Part shown: piece by piece, positions 36,043 to 46,500 of the stretch
How positions within the stretch are numbered: the stretch's first letter is position 1
How the letters are laid out: every line of letters starts with the position of its first letter
Notes under the pieces: generated by a model
Seen by the model: only the letters and a program-made list of their open reading frames with translations
Told to the model about the DNA's origin: nothing
The model's database searches: none
Source: Streptomyces sp. SAI-127
Lineage (GTDB): Bacteria > Actinomycetota > Actinomycetes > Streptomycetales > Streptomycetaceae
Reading direction: 5' to 3'
Assembly (NCBI RefSeq): GCF_029894425.1
Contig: NZ_JARXYJ010000001.1
Coordinates: forward strand, 3,906,001 to 3,970,000
DNA length: 64,000 nt
Position numbers and translations under genes: made by a program

Positions 36043-36294
36043 TCAGCTCCTCGCCAGGCCCGCGAGCAGGTCCGCCTGTCCGCGGACAGTCGCGGCCTGG
36101 AGAACGTCCATGGTGCGTACCCGCAGTCCGGTCTCCTGCCGGATGCGTTCCACGAGCGCCACCAGGCGCAGGGAGTCGCCTCCCGCGTCGAAGAAGTTGA
36201 GGTCGTCGGCCATCTCCTCGATCTCCAGAACCTCCCGCCACAGCGAGCGAAGCAGTTCGAGGTCGGCCGGGGCGGTGAGGGTGTTGTCCGGCAT
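36043..36294 (-). CDS. free-standing peptidyl carrier protein
   Basis: 83-aa carrier domain from ATG 36294 (AGGAAACCC upstream). The phosphopantetheine Ser lies in FFDAGGDSLRL. It is flanked by an A domain and a P450, which fits a tethering protein on which an amino acid is loaded and then oxidised. The in-frame extension further upstream is Pro/Ser-rich and has no ribosome site. Confidence 0.9.
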   Translation of the reverse strand: MPDNTLTAPADLELLRSLWREVLEIEEMADDLNFFDAGGDSLRLVALVERIRQETGLRVRTMDVLQAATVRGQADLLAGLARS

Positions 36295-36399
36295 GGGTTT
36301 CCTCCAAGGGGAACGGGCCGTTCCCGCGCCGGGCGGGGCGGCCGAGCAGGGGACGTGAGGGAATGAGGGGTGGGCCACGGCGCCAGTGGGTCGCGCCGA

Positions 36400-37653
36400 T
36401 CAGCGCGCCGGGTTCGACCGACGACGCGCGGTAACGGGGACGTGCTTGTACCCGGAGGCGAATGTGGAGATCAGCCGCTCGGGCCGTGCGGCGAGTGCGA
36501 AGTTCTCGTAGCGCCCGAGCAGTTCCTCGAAGAGGATGCCCAGGGTCACCCGGGCGACGCTGTGGCCCACGCAGTAGTGCGGTCCGATGCCGAAGGCCAG
36601 GTGCTTGTTGGGTCGGCGGCGGATGTCGAAGGTGTGCGCGTCGGCGAAGACCCGCTCGTCCCGGTTCGCACCGCCCAGCCACACCACGACGGCTTCGCCC
36701 GCTGCGACCGGTGTGCCGCGCAGGACGGTGTCGCTCGTCGCGTAGCGCATGACGTGATTGACCGGCGACGCCCAGCGCAGCGCCTCCTCGTACGCGCTCT
36801 TGTTCAGCTCCGGATGGCGGGCCCAGTCCTCCAGCACTCCGCTGCCCGGCAGTTCGGCCATGACGAAGGTCGGTGCGTGCGGCGTGGTGACGTTGGCACC
36901 CAGCAGGAGGCTGTAGCAGTTGGAGATGACCTCGCCCGGCGACATCGTGCGGCCCTCGAACCGGGTCGACATCAGCACGCTCAGCAGGTCATCGCCGAGA
37001 TGATCGCGGCGGTGGCCGACCACGTCCTGGAAGTAGCAGAACAGCTCCAGATGTGCCTTCTTCAGGGTGGCGTCCTTGCCGTCAGGATCCTGGTACTCCG
37101 GATCGTCGGCGGCGATGCACATAGTGGTGATACGGGTCAGCCACTCCCAGTCGGAGCGCGGCAGACCCATCATGGTGCCGGTGACCCACATGGGCATGGC
37201 CATCATGGCTCGGCCGAAGTCGAACACCCCGCCCTCGCCCAGCGGTTCAAGCAGTTCCAACACCAACGAGCGGATCGTCTCGCGCTGCTGGTCCACCGCC
37301 TTGTTGGTCAACGCACGCTTCAGCCGGGCCTGCCGGCGGGTGTGCAGCGGTGGGTCGGTGACGGCCAGTTGCTGGCCGCCGGCCGGGTCGTCGGTGCCGA
37401 GCAGGTCGATCAGAGTGCCGCGCTCGGACGTGAACGTGTCTGTGTCCCGCAGGACCTGGTCGGCCTCGGCGTAGGTGACGACCGACCAGAAGCCCCGGTC
37501 TGCGTCCACCTGCTGCCAGTGAAGTCGGTCCAAGGTGCTCATGTCGCGCCAGACGGCGGGGGCGGCGCCGCTGCTGTAGAGGACCGGATCGACCAGGTCC
37601 GTCGTCGGGGGGCGGAAGGGGCAGCGGGAGACGGCCGCCTCTTTTACGAGCAT
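36400..37653 (-). CDS. cytochrome P450 (candidate carrier-bound amino acid hydroxylase)
   Basis: 417-aa bacterial P450. Heme-ligand motif FGIGPHYCVG, K-helix ExxR in EEALRW, I-helix LLLGANVTTPHA. At the acid position of the A/G-G-x-D/E-T-T motif there is Val. Next to a free A domain, a free carrier and a thioesterase, it resembles cassettes that beta-hydroxylate a tethered amino acid before release. With a Val-like A domain, beta-hydroxyvaline or another oxidised aliphatic residue is a reasonable guess, not a demonstrated product. AAGGA lies six bases before the ATG. Confidence 0.9.
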   Translation of the reverse strand: MLVKEAAVSRCPFRPPTTDLVDPVLYSSGAAPAVWRDMSTLDRLHWQQVDADRGFWSVVTYAEADQVLRDTDTFTSERGTLIDLLGTDDPAGGQQLAVTDPPLHTRRQARLKRALTNKAVDQQRETIRSLVLELLEPLGEGGVFDFGRAMMAMPMWVTGTMMGLPRSDWEWLTRITTMCIAADDPEYQDPDGKDATLKKAHLELFCYFQDVVGHRRDHLGDDLLSVLMSTRFEGRTMSPGEVISNCYSLLLGANVTTPHAPTFVMAELPGSGVLEDWARHPELNKSAYEEALRWASPVNHVMRYATSDTVLRGTPVAAGEAVVVWLGGANRDERVFADAHTFDIRRRPNKHLAFGIGPHYCVGHSVARVTLGILFEELLGRYENFALAARPERLISTFASGYKHVPVTARRRSNPAR

Positions 37654-37717
37654 GACCCATCCTTTCGTCGGGGTGCCGGCGCCGTACGTGGTGGGCGCCG
37701 GTGCGGTCCTGCGGTGC

Positions 37718-38440
37718 TCAGTGGACCGGTGACCCGCTGTCGGCCGTCTGGAGGGCGGCGGCGATCACCGCCAGCAGGTCGGGGGCGTGATCCGTCAGAT
37801 ACATGTGGCTGCCGTCGATTTCCGCGTAGTCGAATCCCGCGCTGGTCTCGTCGGCCCACCGAGCGGCCTCCGCGGCGCTGATCAACGTGTCGTCGCGACC
37901 GCGCAGGGAGGTGACCGGCACGTTGAGCAGGTCGGGGTGACGGGAGCGGTATTCCTCGTGCATCTGGGAGTCCGCACGCAGGAGGGGCAGCATGATCTCC
38001 AGCATCTCCGGGTCGTTCATGGCCGGGTGGCTGAAGCCGGCGACCCGGCGCAGCCCTGCGACGAAGCCCGCGTCGTCCAGGGCGCTGATCCGCTCCACCG
38101 AGCGGCCCCGGGGAGCGTGAGCACCGCTGACGAACAGCCTGGTGACGCGCACCCCGCGTGCCACCAGACGACGGGTCAGCTCATGGGCGAGTTCGGCACC
38201 GAGACTGTGCCCGAACAGGGCGACTCGCGCGTCGTCGTCGAGCCGGTCGCACACCCATGGACACGCCTCGTCCATCGCGGCGCCGACTTCGGTGAAGGGG
38301 GTTTCGGTGAACCGCTCCTCTCGGCCGGGGAGTTGTACGGGCAGCAGGGTCAGTCCTTCTGCCGCCAGCGGGGCCCATTTGCGGTAGAAGGACGCCCCGG
38401 CGCCGGCGAACGGAAGGCAGATCAAGGTGGTGGGGTTCAT
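37718..38440 (-). CDS. type II thioesterase
   Basis: 240-aa alpha/beta hydrolase, intact. It has the N-terminal LICLPFAGAGASFYRKW, the nucleophile GHSLG, the catalytic Asp in LRGRDD and the His in DGSHMYL. It may release the P450-modified amino acid from the carrier or edit mis-primed carriers. It probably compensates for the frameshifted thioesterase at 29375-30182. ATG at 38440. Confidence 0.92.
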   Translation of the reverse strand: MNPTTLICLPFAGAGASFYRKWAPLAAEGLTLLPVQLPGREERFTETPFTEVGAAMDEACPWVCDRLDDDARVALFGHSLGAELAHELTRRLVARGVRVTRLFVSGAHAPRGRSVERISALDDAGFVAGLRRVAGFSHPAMNDPEMLEIMLPLLRADSQMHEEYRSRHPDLLNVPVTSLRGRDDTLISAAEAARWADETSAGFDYAEIDGSHMYLTDHAPDLLAVIAAALQTADSGSPVH

Positions 38441-38538
38441 GGTGGACCTTTCTGGCGCCACAGCGCCGGTGCGCGAGGGCCGACTGGGCCGGGCCCCGCA
38501 GTGCGGAGCTTCGCGTTTCAGGCGGTGCCGTACGGCGC

Positions 38539-39816
38539 TCAGGTCGTCGGGATGTCGCGCAGACCGCGCAGCGGGGAGAAGACCACGAAAAGCGAGGCAG
38601 CCCACATGCCCAGGGCGAAGACCACCAGGGCCGGCCGCATGCCGATCCAGGACGCGAGGGCACCTCCGAAGAGGGCTCCGAGCGGGATGGTCCCGTAGGC
38701 GATCCAAAGCATCGAGGCACTCATCCGGCCGCGCATCTCCGGCGGGCAGACTCGCTGCCGGTACGAGGACTCCGCCGCGTTGTAGAGCACGGCGTTCGCG
38801 GAGAAAGCGGTGAGGCCGAGCGCGTACAGCACGATGCCCCAGCCGGGGAACGAGAGCGGAATCAACAGATACAGCGGGCCGGGGACGACCATGGAAAGCC
38901 AGATCACCCGGGCGGTACCGACCCGCTCGGAGATCCGCGACGCCAGCATCCCGGTGATCAGGCCACCGACGGTGCCGACACTGAAGACCAGGCCGACCAC
39001 CATTGGCGATGCATGCAGCCCCTTCACCAAGTACACGATCTCGATGCCCGACATCCCCATGACGAAGAAGTTGGAGGTGCTGCTGCACAGCAGCAGCCGG
39101 GACAGGATCGGATGTTTCAGGACGTACCGCAGCCCCTCGCTCACCTGCTTGCGGAACGACTGCCGCTCCGCCGGAGGGCCCGGTTCGGTTCGCGGGTCCC
39201 GGGTCTTGATCATCACCAGGGTGGCCACGCTCAACAGGAACGACGAAGCGTCCACCCACATCGTCCGCAGCGCCCCCAGCACCCCGGTGAGCAGACCACC
39301 CACGGCCGGCCCCGCCAGCTCGGCCAGCGACTGGGACATGCCCATCTTGCCGTTGGCGGAGATCAGTTGATCCTCGTCGACGAGTGAGGGCAGAAGGGCC
39401 CGGTAGGCGACATTGAAGAACACCGTCAGGACGCCGCAGGCCGCCACCACAACGTACAGATAGCCGAGCGAAGGCCGCCACCACAGCGCGCTCGCCGGGA
39501 TCGACGCGACCAGCACGGTGCGCAGGATGTCGCACCAGACCATCAAGCGGCGTGTGCGGACCCGGTCGGTTATCACCCCGGCCGGTAGGGCGAAGAACAC
39601 GTACGGCAGCCAAGTGAACGCGGTGATCAGCGAGACCTGGAATGCCGACGCATGCAAAGTGGTGACCGCGAGGAGCGGCAACGCGATGTTCGACACGCGT
39701 GTGCCCATCTCACTGGCCGTCTGACCGGCCCACAGCAGCATGAAGTTCCGGTGCGTCCAGACCGGCTTCGGCCGCCTCTGAGGTGGTGCTCCTTGCGGCG
39801 CCATCACATCACTCAC
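38539..39816 (-). CDS. MFS transporter (enterobactin-exporter-like), probable product efflux
   Basis: 425-aa membrane protein with about 12 hydrophobic helices. It belongs to the group with the N-terminal FMLLWAGQTASEMGTRVSNI, as in many NRPS-cluster exporters. GTG at 39816 with GGAG is chosen; ATG at 39804 is an alternative. First gene of the minus-strand set, divergent from the NRPS genes, so export and self-protection are likely. Confidence 0.88.
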   Translation of the reverse strand: MSDVMAPQGAPPQRRPKPVWTHRNFMLLWAGQTASEMGTRVSNIALPLLAVTTLHASAFQVSLITAFTWLPYVFFALPAGVITDRVRTRRLMVWCDILRTVLVASIPASALWWRPSLGYLYVVVAACGVLTVFFNVAYRALLPSLVDEDQLISANGKMGMSQSLAELAGPAVGGLLTGVLGALRTMWVDASSFLLSVATLVMIKTRDPRTEPGPPAERQSFRKQVSEGLRYVLKHPILSRLLLCSSTSNFFVMGMSGIEIVYLVKGLHASPMVVGLVFSVGTVGGLITGMLASRISERVGTARVIWLSMVVPGPLYLLIPLSFPGWGIVLYALGLTAFSANAVLYNAAESSYRQRVCPPEMRGRMSASMLWIAYGTIPLGALFGGALASWIGMRPALVVFALGMWAASLFVVFSPLRGLRDIPTT

Positions 39817-39991
39817 GGGAACTCCACTCGGATTCGTAGCCTGCTGTTCCGTCTCGGCGTCAGTATGCGGCCGTTGCGGCGCCCTTCGACACGTAATGCC
39901 GGGGAACTGCCTGTGGACTGCTGGAGTGATTGCCGAACTGTGGTGCCGCACTCGCCTAAGGTCGGAAAGCGAATCGTGGAGAGGGAGGGAA
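39817..39991. promoter_or_regulatory. divergent promoter region of the island core
   Basis: 175 bases between the MFS and carrier-protein starts, with lower GC near 39945-40000 and a strong GGGAGGG ribosome site for the plus-strand gene. This is the likely target of the pathway activator. No convincing heptamer repeats of the SARP type were found by eye. Confidence 0.45.
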
Positions 39992-40519
39992 ATGAATCTC
40001 TCAGATATGGAAAAGGCATTGGGAGAATGCCCGGGAATTGTCGCGGCCGCCGCAGCCGAATACCCGGACCCGGACGGCGGGCACCGGATCGTCGGCTATG
40101 TGGTGCCCGACACGAGCGGCCCTGCCGTCACCGACGCCGAGCTTTCTAGGGCCACCGCAGCCGCACTCCCCGTTGACGCGGAGCCGCCGGTGTTCGTCCG
40201 GCTGCCGGTACTGCCGATGACCTCCGGCGCGGGCGTTGACCTGGCCGCCGTGCCCGCCCCGCCGTCCCGGAGGGAGACCCTGCGCGCGCTGTTCGCCGAA
40301 GTCCTGAACCGCCCGACGGTGACGGACGACGACAGCTTCTTCGACCTGGGCGGTCAGTCGCTCCTCGCCATCCGGCTGTGGGGCCGCATCAGGAGCACCT
40401 TCGGCCGCGCCGTCGAGATGTCCGACATCTTCGATCACCCCACTGTCGAAGGTCTGCAGGCCCGTATTCACCAGGCCCCGGCCGTGCCGGCCCGCCCGAA
40501 GCTCGCCCGTCGTCCGTAG
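39992..40519 (+). CDS. carrier protein fused to a vestigial adenylation C-subdomain
   Basis: 175-aa protein. Residues 1-85 follow the A-domain C-terminal subdomain (ALGECPGIVAAAAAEYPD, then HRIVGYVVPD), but where NGK with the catalytic Lys is expected it reads SGAGVD, so that Lys is missing. Residues 95-165 are a carrier domain with FFDLGGQSLLA. The large A-core is absent. It must be loaded in trans, by one of the two free A domains, and is the natural donor for the first C domain of the NRPS encoded 36 bp downstream. Confidence 0.85.
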   Translation: MNLSDMEKALGECPGIVAAAAAEYPDPDGGHRIVGYVVPDTSGPAVTDAELSRATAAALPVDAEPPVFVRLPVLPMTSGAGVDLAAVPAPPSRRETLRALFAEVLNRPTVTDDDSFFDLGGQSLLAIRLWGRIRSTFGRAVEMSDIFDHPTVEGLQARIHQAPAVPARPKLARRP

Positions 40520-40555
40520 TCGTCCCGCTTGCCTGGAATTGGAGTACCGGTCCCC

Positions 40556-43500
40556 ATGGTCGCCTTGTCTTTTGCTCAGCAGCGTTTGTGGTTTTTGAAC
40601 GGTGTGGAGTCCACCGGGAGTGCGTACAACGCGCCGTTGGTGCTTCGTCTTTCGGGGCGGGTGGATGTGGGTGCGCTGGAGTGCGCGTTGGTTGATGTGG
40701 TGGGGCGGCACGAGAGTCTGCGGACGGTGTTTCCCGAGGTGGGCGGCGTGCCGGTGCAGCGGGTTCTGGGTGAGGGTGAGTTCCGTCTGGACTGGGAGGT
40801 GAGGGAGTGCGGGCCGGACGAGGTCGGTGGTCTGGTCGGTGAGGTGGCGAGTCGGTGTTTCGATCTGTCGTGTGAGATTCCGGTTCGGGCCCGGTTGTTG
40901 GTGACGGGCCCGGACGAGTCGGTGTTGGTGTTGGTGCTGCATCACATCGCGTCGGACGGCTGGTCGTTGGTTCCGTTGCTGCGGGATGTGGGTGTGGCCT
41001 ACGGGGCGCGGGTGGCGGGGTGTGCCCCGGGATGGCCGGAGTTGCCGGTTCAGTATGCGGACTATGCGCTCTGGCAGCGGGAGTTGCTGGGGGAGGCGTC
41101 GGATCCGGAGAGTCTGGCGGGTCGGCAGTTGGCGTTCTGGTCGCGGGCGCTGCGGGATGCGCCGGAGGAGTTGAGTCTCCCGACGGACCGGGCGCGGTCG
41201 GCGGTGGCCGATTTCCGCGGTGGTTGTGTGGAGTTGGAGATACCGGCGGGCGTGCATGCAGGGCTGCTGGAGGTGGCCCGGGCGTCCGGGGCGACCTTGT
41301 TCATGGTGTTGCAGTCGGCGGTCGCGGTGCTCCTGTCGCGGCTGGGGGCGGGCTCGGACATTCCGTTGGGGACCGTGGTCGCCGGTCGTACGGATGATGC
41401 TCTGGATGAGCTGGTCGGGTTCTTCGTGAACTCACTGGTGCTGCGCACCGACGTGTCCGGCGATCCTTCGTTCCGGGAGGTGGTCGCACGGGCACGGGAG
41501 ACGGATTTGGCCGCCTTCGCTCATCAGGACCTGCCCTTCGAGCGGCTCGTGGAACACCTCAACCCCACTCGGTCACTCTCCCGCCACCCCCTCTTCCAGG
41601 TCATGGTGCTCCTCCAGAACAACGCCGGTGCGCACCTGGACCTGCCCGGTGTCGAGGTCCGCCAGGAGAAGGTCGTCACCGGCACCGCGAAGAACGACCT
41701 CATGTTCGCGTTCCACGAACGCACCGGCTCCGACGGCGCACCCGCCGGGCTGGCCCTCGAAGTCGAGTACCTCGTCAGCCTCTTCGACTACGCGAACGCC
41801 GACTCCCTCGGGCGGCGTCTGGTCCGCCTGCTGACGGCCGTGGCGACCGAACCCGACACCTCTGTCGGCACCATCGACCTGCTCTCCGCAGCCGAACGCC
41901 ACGAGCTGTTGCACGAACTGAGTGGCGCCGCCGCCGTACGGCCAGCCGCCAACTGCGTTCACCACTCATTCGAGCGGCAGGCCGCCGACACTCCCCACCG
42001 CACTGCTCTGGTCTTCGGGAACCACACCGTCAGCTACATGGAGCTCAACGAGCGGGCCAACCGCCTCGCCCGCCACCTGCACGACCGGGGAGTGCGCCGC
42101 GGCGACGTCATCGGCGTCCACATCGAACGCAGCGTGGACATGGTCGTGTCCCTGCTCGCCGTCACCAAGGCAGGCGCCGCCTACACCATGCTCGACGTCG
42201 ACCATCCCACGGCGCGACTCGAGGGCATTCTCGCTCAGGCCGCTGCCGTCGGCGTGATCACCACCGGCGCCCGGGCCGGCAGACTCACTCACACCGGCAT
42301 CGAGATCGTCCTGGACGAAGACGCCTCGGCCGTCGCCGCCCTGGCGGCCACCGACCTCGGCCTGCCCTCGGACCCCGAGGACACCCTGTGCGTGATGTTC
42401 ACCTCCGGCTCCACCGGATCCCCCAAGGGCGTCACCGCACCGCACCGCGCGCTCACCACCACCGTCCTGGAACAGCACTTCGCCGAATTCGACGACCAAC
42501 AGGTGTGGCTGCAGTGCGCTCCCGTCTCCTGGGACGCCTTCAACACGGAACTGTTCTACCCCCTGCTGACCGGGGCCGTGTGCGTGCTCCACCCGGGGCA
42601 GAAGCCCGACCCCGCCACGGTGGCCGCCCTCGTCGCCGAACACGGAGTCACCGTGCTGGAGATCTCCTCCAGTCTCTTCAACCATCTCGTCGACGAGTTC
42701 CCCGAGGTCGTCGCCACTGTTCGCCGCTGCATGCCCGGCGGGGAGGCCGCCTCGCCGCGACATGCCGCCGCCGCCCTGCGCATGCCCGGCGCCCCCGCTC
42801 TGACCAACGGCTACGGGCCGGTGGAGAGCATGGGCTTCACCACTGCGCACGAGATCACCCCAGCCGACGCCGAAGGCTCGTCCATCCCGATCGGGGTTCC
42901 ACTGGCGGGCAAACGCGCCTACGTCCTCGACGAACGACTGCACCTGCTGCCCCGCGGCTCGGTCGGCGAGCTGTACCTGGCAGGCACCGGCCTGGCGCAC
43001 GGCTACAGTGGCCGGCCCGCGCTGACCGCGGAGCGCTTCGTCGCGTGCCCGTTCGGGGAACCGGGCGACCGCATGTACCGTACCGGCGACCTGGTTCGCT
43101 GGAACGCCCGTGGCGACCTGGAGTTCGTCGGACGGGCCGACGACCAGGTCAAACTGCGCGGCTTCCGCGTCGAGCCCGGTGAGGTCGAGGCCGTCCTCAC
43201 CCGCAGGCCGGACGTGGCCCGCGCGGTTGTCGTGGTGCGCGAGGACCGCCCAGGTGACAAGCGCCTGGTCGCCTACATCACCCCAGCGAACGACGCCTCC
43301 CCGCCGGTGCCCGCAGAGGTGCGCGCGGACCTCACCACCACCCTCCCGGACCACATGGTCCCGGCCGCCTGCGTCGTGATCGCCACCGTGCCGCTCACAG
43401 CCAACGGCAAACTCGACCGGCGCGCCTTGCCTGCCCCCGTTTACGCCTCCGCAGGCGGCCGCGCCCCCCGCGACGCCCGCGAAGAGGTACTGTGCTCGCT

Positions 43501-46500
43501 CTTCGCCGAGGTGCTGGGCGTGCCCTCGGTCACCGTCGACGACGACTTCTTCGACCTGGGCGGGCACTCCCTGCTCGCCACCCGCCTGGTCAGCCGCATC
43601 CGGACCGTTATGGGGGCCGAGGTGAGCCTGGCCGACCTGTTCGACGCCTCCAGTGTCGCCCGTCTCTCCCCCTGCCTCGCGGCCGCCGGCCCAGCCCGCA
43701 CGCCACTACAGGCTCTCGGCCGCCCCGAGAGCGTTCCGCTCTCTTTTGCTCAGCAGCGTTTGTGGTTTTTGAACGGTGTGGAGTCCACCGGGAGTGCGTA
43801 CAACGCGCCGTTGGTGCTTCGTCTTTCGGGGCGGGTGGATGTGGGTGCGCTGGAGTGCGCGTTGGTTGATGTGGTGGGGCGGCACGAGAGTCTGCGGACG
43901 GTGTTTCCCGAGGTGGGCGGCGTGCCGGTGCAGCGGGTTCTGGGTGAGGGTGAGTTCCGTCTGGACTGGGAGGTGAGGGAGTGCGGGCCGGACGAGGTCG
44001 GTGGTCTGGTCGGTGAGGTGGCGAGTCGGTGTTTCGATCTGTCGTGTGAGATTCCGGTTCGGGCCCGGTTGTTGGTGACGGGCCCGGACGAGTCGGTGTT
44101 GGTGTTGGTGCTGCATCACATCGCGTCGGACGGCTGGTCGTTGGTTCCGTTGCTGCGGGATGTGGGTGTGGCCTACGGGGCGCGGGTGGCGGGGTGTGCC
44201 CCGGGATGGCCGGAGTTGCCGGTTCAGTATGCGGACTATGCGCTCTGGCAGCGGGAGTTGCTGGGGGAGGCGTCGGATCCGGAGAGTCTGGCGGGTCGGC
44301 AGTTGGCGTTCTGGTCGCGGGCGCTGCGGGATGCGCCGGAGGAGTTGAGTCTCCCGACGGACCGGGCGCGGTCGGCGGTGGCCGATTTCCGCGGTGGTTG
44401 TGTGGAGTTGGAGATACCGGCGGGCGTGCATGCAGGGCTGCTGGAGGTGGCCCGGGCGTCCGGGGCGACCTTGTTCATGGTGTTGCAGTCGGCGGTCGCG
44501 GTGCTCCTGTCGCGGCTGGGGGCGGGCTCGGACATTCCGTTGGGGACCGTGGTCGCCGGTCGTACGGATGATGCTCTGGATGAGCTGGTCGGGTTCTTCG
44601 TGAACTCACTGGTGCTGCGCACCGACGTGTCCGGCGATCCTTCGTTCCGGGAGGTGGTCGCACGGGCACGGGAGACGGATTTGGCCGCCTTCGCTCATCA
44701 GGACCTGCCCTTCGAGCGGCTCGTGGAACACCTCAACCCCACTCGGTCACTCTCCCGCCACCCCCTCTTCCAGGTCATGGTGGAACTGCACAACAACGAG
44801 TCCCACCGCAACCCCGACGGCCTGGAGTGGTCTTTCGAGCCCTACGAGACCGGTACCGCCAAGTTCGACCTGGACTTCGAGTTCGTCCAGGTCGGCGAGC
44901 CCGGTGCGGGAGCCGGGCTGACGGCACAACTCGTCTACGCCACCGACCTCTTCGACCACGACACCGTGGAGCGCATCGGCGAGTGGCTGTCGCGCCTCCT
45001 GTCGGCAGCCGCGGCCTCGCCCGACACGCCCGTCAGCCGGCTGCCGCTCCTCGCCGACGACGAACACCGCCGGCTTGCCACCGGCGACTACCGGCCCCAG
45101 CCCGCCGACCTCGAACTCGGCGTCGTTGAGCGGATCAGGAGGCACGCCGCCGCCGACCCGCTGGCGACAGCGGTCGTCGAGCAAGGCCGGTCCACCGACT
45201 ATCGGACCCTCGTCGGCCGGGCCAGCAGGCTCGCACGCACCCTCGGCGCGCACGGGGCGGGACATGGCGACACCCTCGCTGTTCTGGCGGACCGCGGAGC
45301 CGGAGTGGTGAGCGCCGTTTTGGCCGGCCTCACCACCGGCAGCGTCTACCTGCCGCTGGACGCCCACGCCCCACTAGCGCGTAGCGCCGCCCTGCTGGCG
45401 GACACCCGTGCACGCCACCTGCTGGCGGATACCTCCCACGAGCAGACCGCCAGGCAGCTGGCCGCGGCTTGTCCGCACCCCGTACAGGTCCTCGTGATGG
45501 GCGAGGAGACGGATGACCTGGACGACCTTGTGCCGGTCGCCGGGGGGCCGGACGACCGCGCCTACGTCATCTTCACCTCCGGCTCGACCGGCCGTCCCAA
45601 GGGCGCCCTCGTCAACCGGCGCGGCATGCTGAACAACCTGTTCTGCGAAGCCGAGGCGCTCGGCGTGACCGGTGCCGACACCATCGCCTCCACCGCCCCC
45701 CTGACCTTCGACATCTCCATCTGGCAGATGTTCGTCCCCCTGATCTTCGGCGGTACCACGCGCGCCGTGTCCGACGACGTGGCCAAGGACCCCCGTGCCC
45801 TGTTCCGGCTGGTCCGGGACGAACAGCTCACGGTGCTGCAGATCGTGCCCAGCCTGCTGCAGGCCGCACTCGATGACTGGGACGCGGGCGGCGACGCCCC
45901 CCGCGACCTGCCACTGCGCCGCCTCGCGGTCACCGGAGAGGCCCTGCCGGCCGCGTTGTGCGAGCGGTGGCTCGCCCGGTTCCCCGGCACTCCCCTGGTG
46001 AACTGCTACGGGCCCACCGAGTGCTCCGACGACGTCACCCACGCGCTGATCGGGCCGGGCACCCTGCCGGCCACCTCCCGCACACCGATCGGCCGGGCCG
46101 TGCGGGGCAGCAGGCTCTACGTCCTCGACGACCACCTGCAGCCGGCACCCTCCGGGATTCCCGGCGAGCTGTACGTCGGCGGCCTGGTCGTGGGCGACGG
46201 CTATCTGGGGGACCCGGGACGTACCGCCGGCACGTTCGTCGCCGACCCGTTCACCCCCGAGCCGGGGCGCCGCATGTACCGCACCGGAGACGTGGTCAGA
46301 CACCGGCGGGACGGGATGCTGGAGTTCCTCGGCCGGCGTGACCACCAGGTCAAGATCCGCGGGCAGCGCATCGAACCGGGCGAGGTCGAGCACACGCTGC
46401 GCACCCTCGACGGGGTTCGCGACGCCGTGGTCACCGCCGCGCCGGGACCCGGCCACCACAAGGTGCTGGTGGCCCACTACGTCGGCGGTGCCGATCCCGC

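Noticed and set aside
39817..39991. SARP heptamer binding repeats in the divergent promoter
   Set aside because: No pair of matching heptamers at 11- or 22-bp spacing could be identified.
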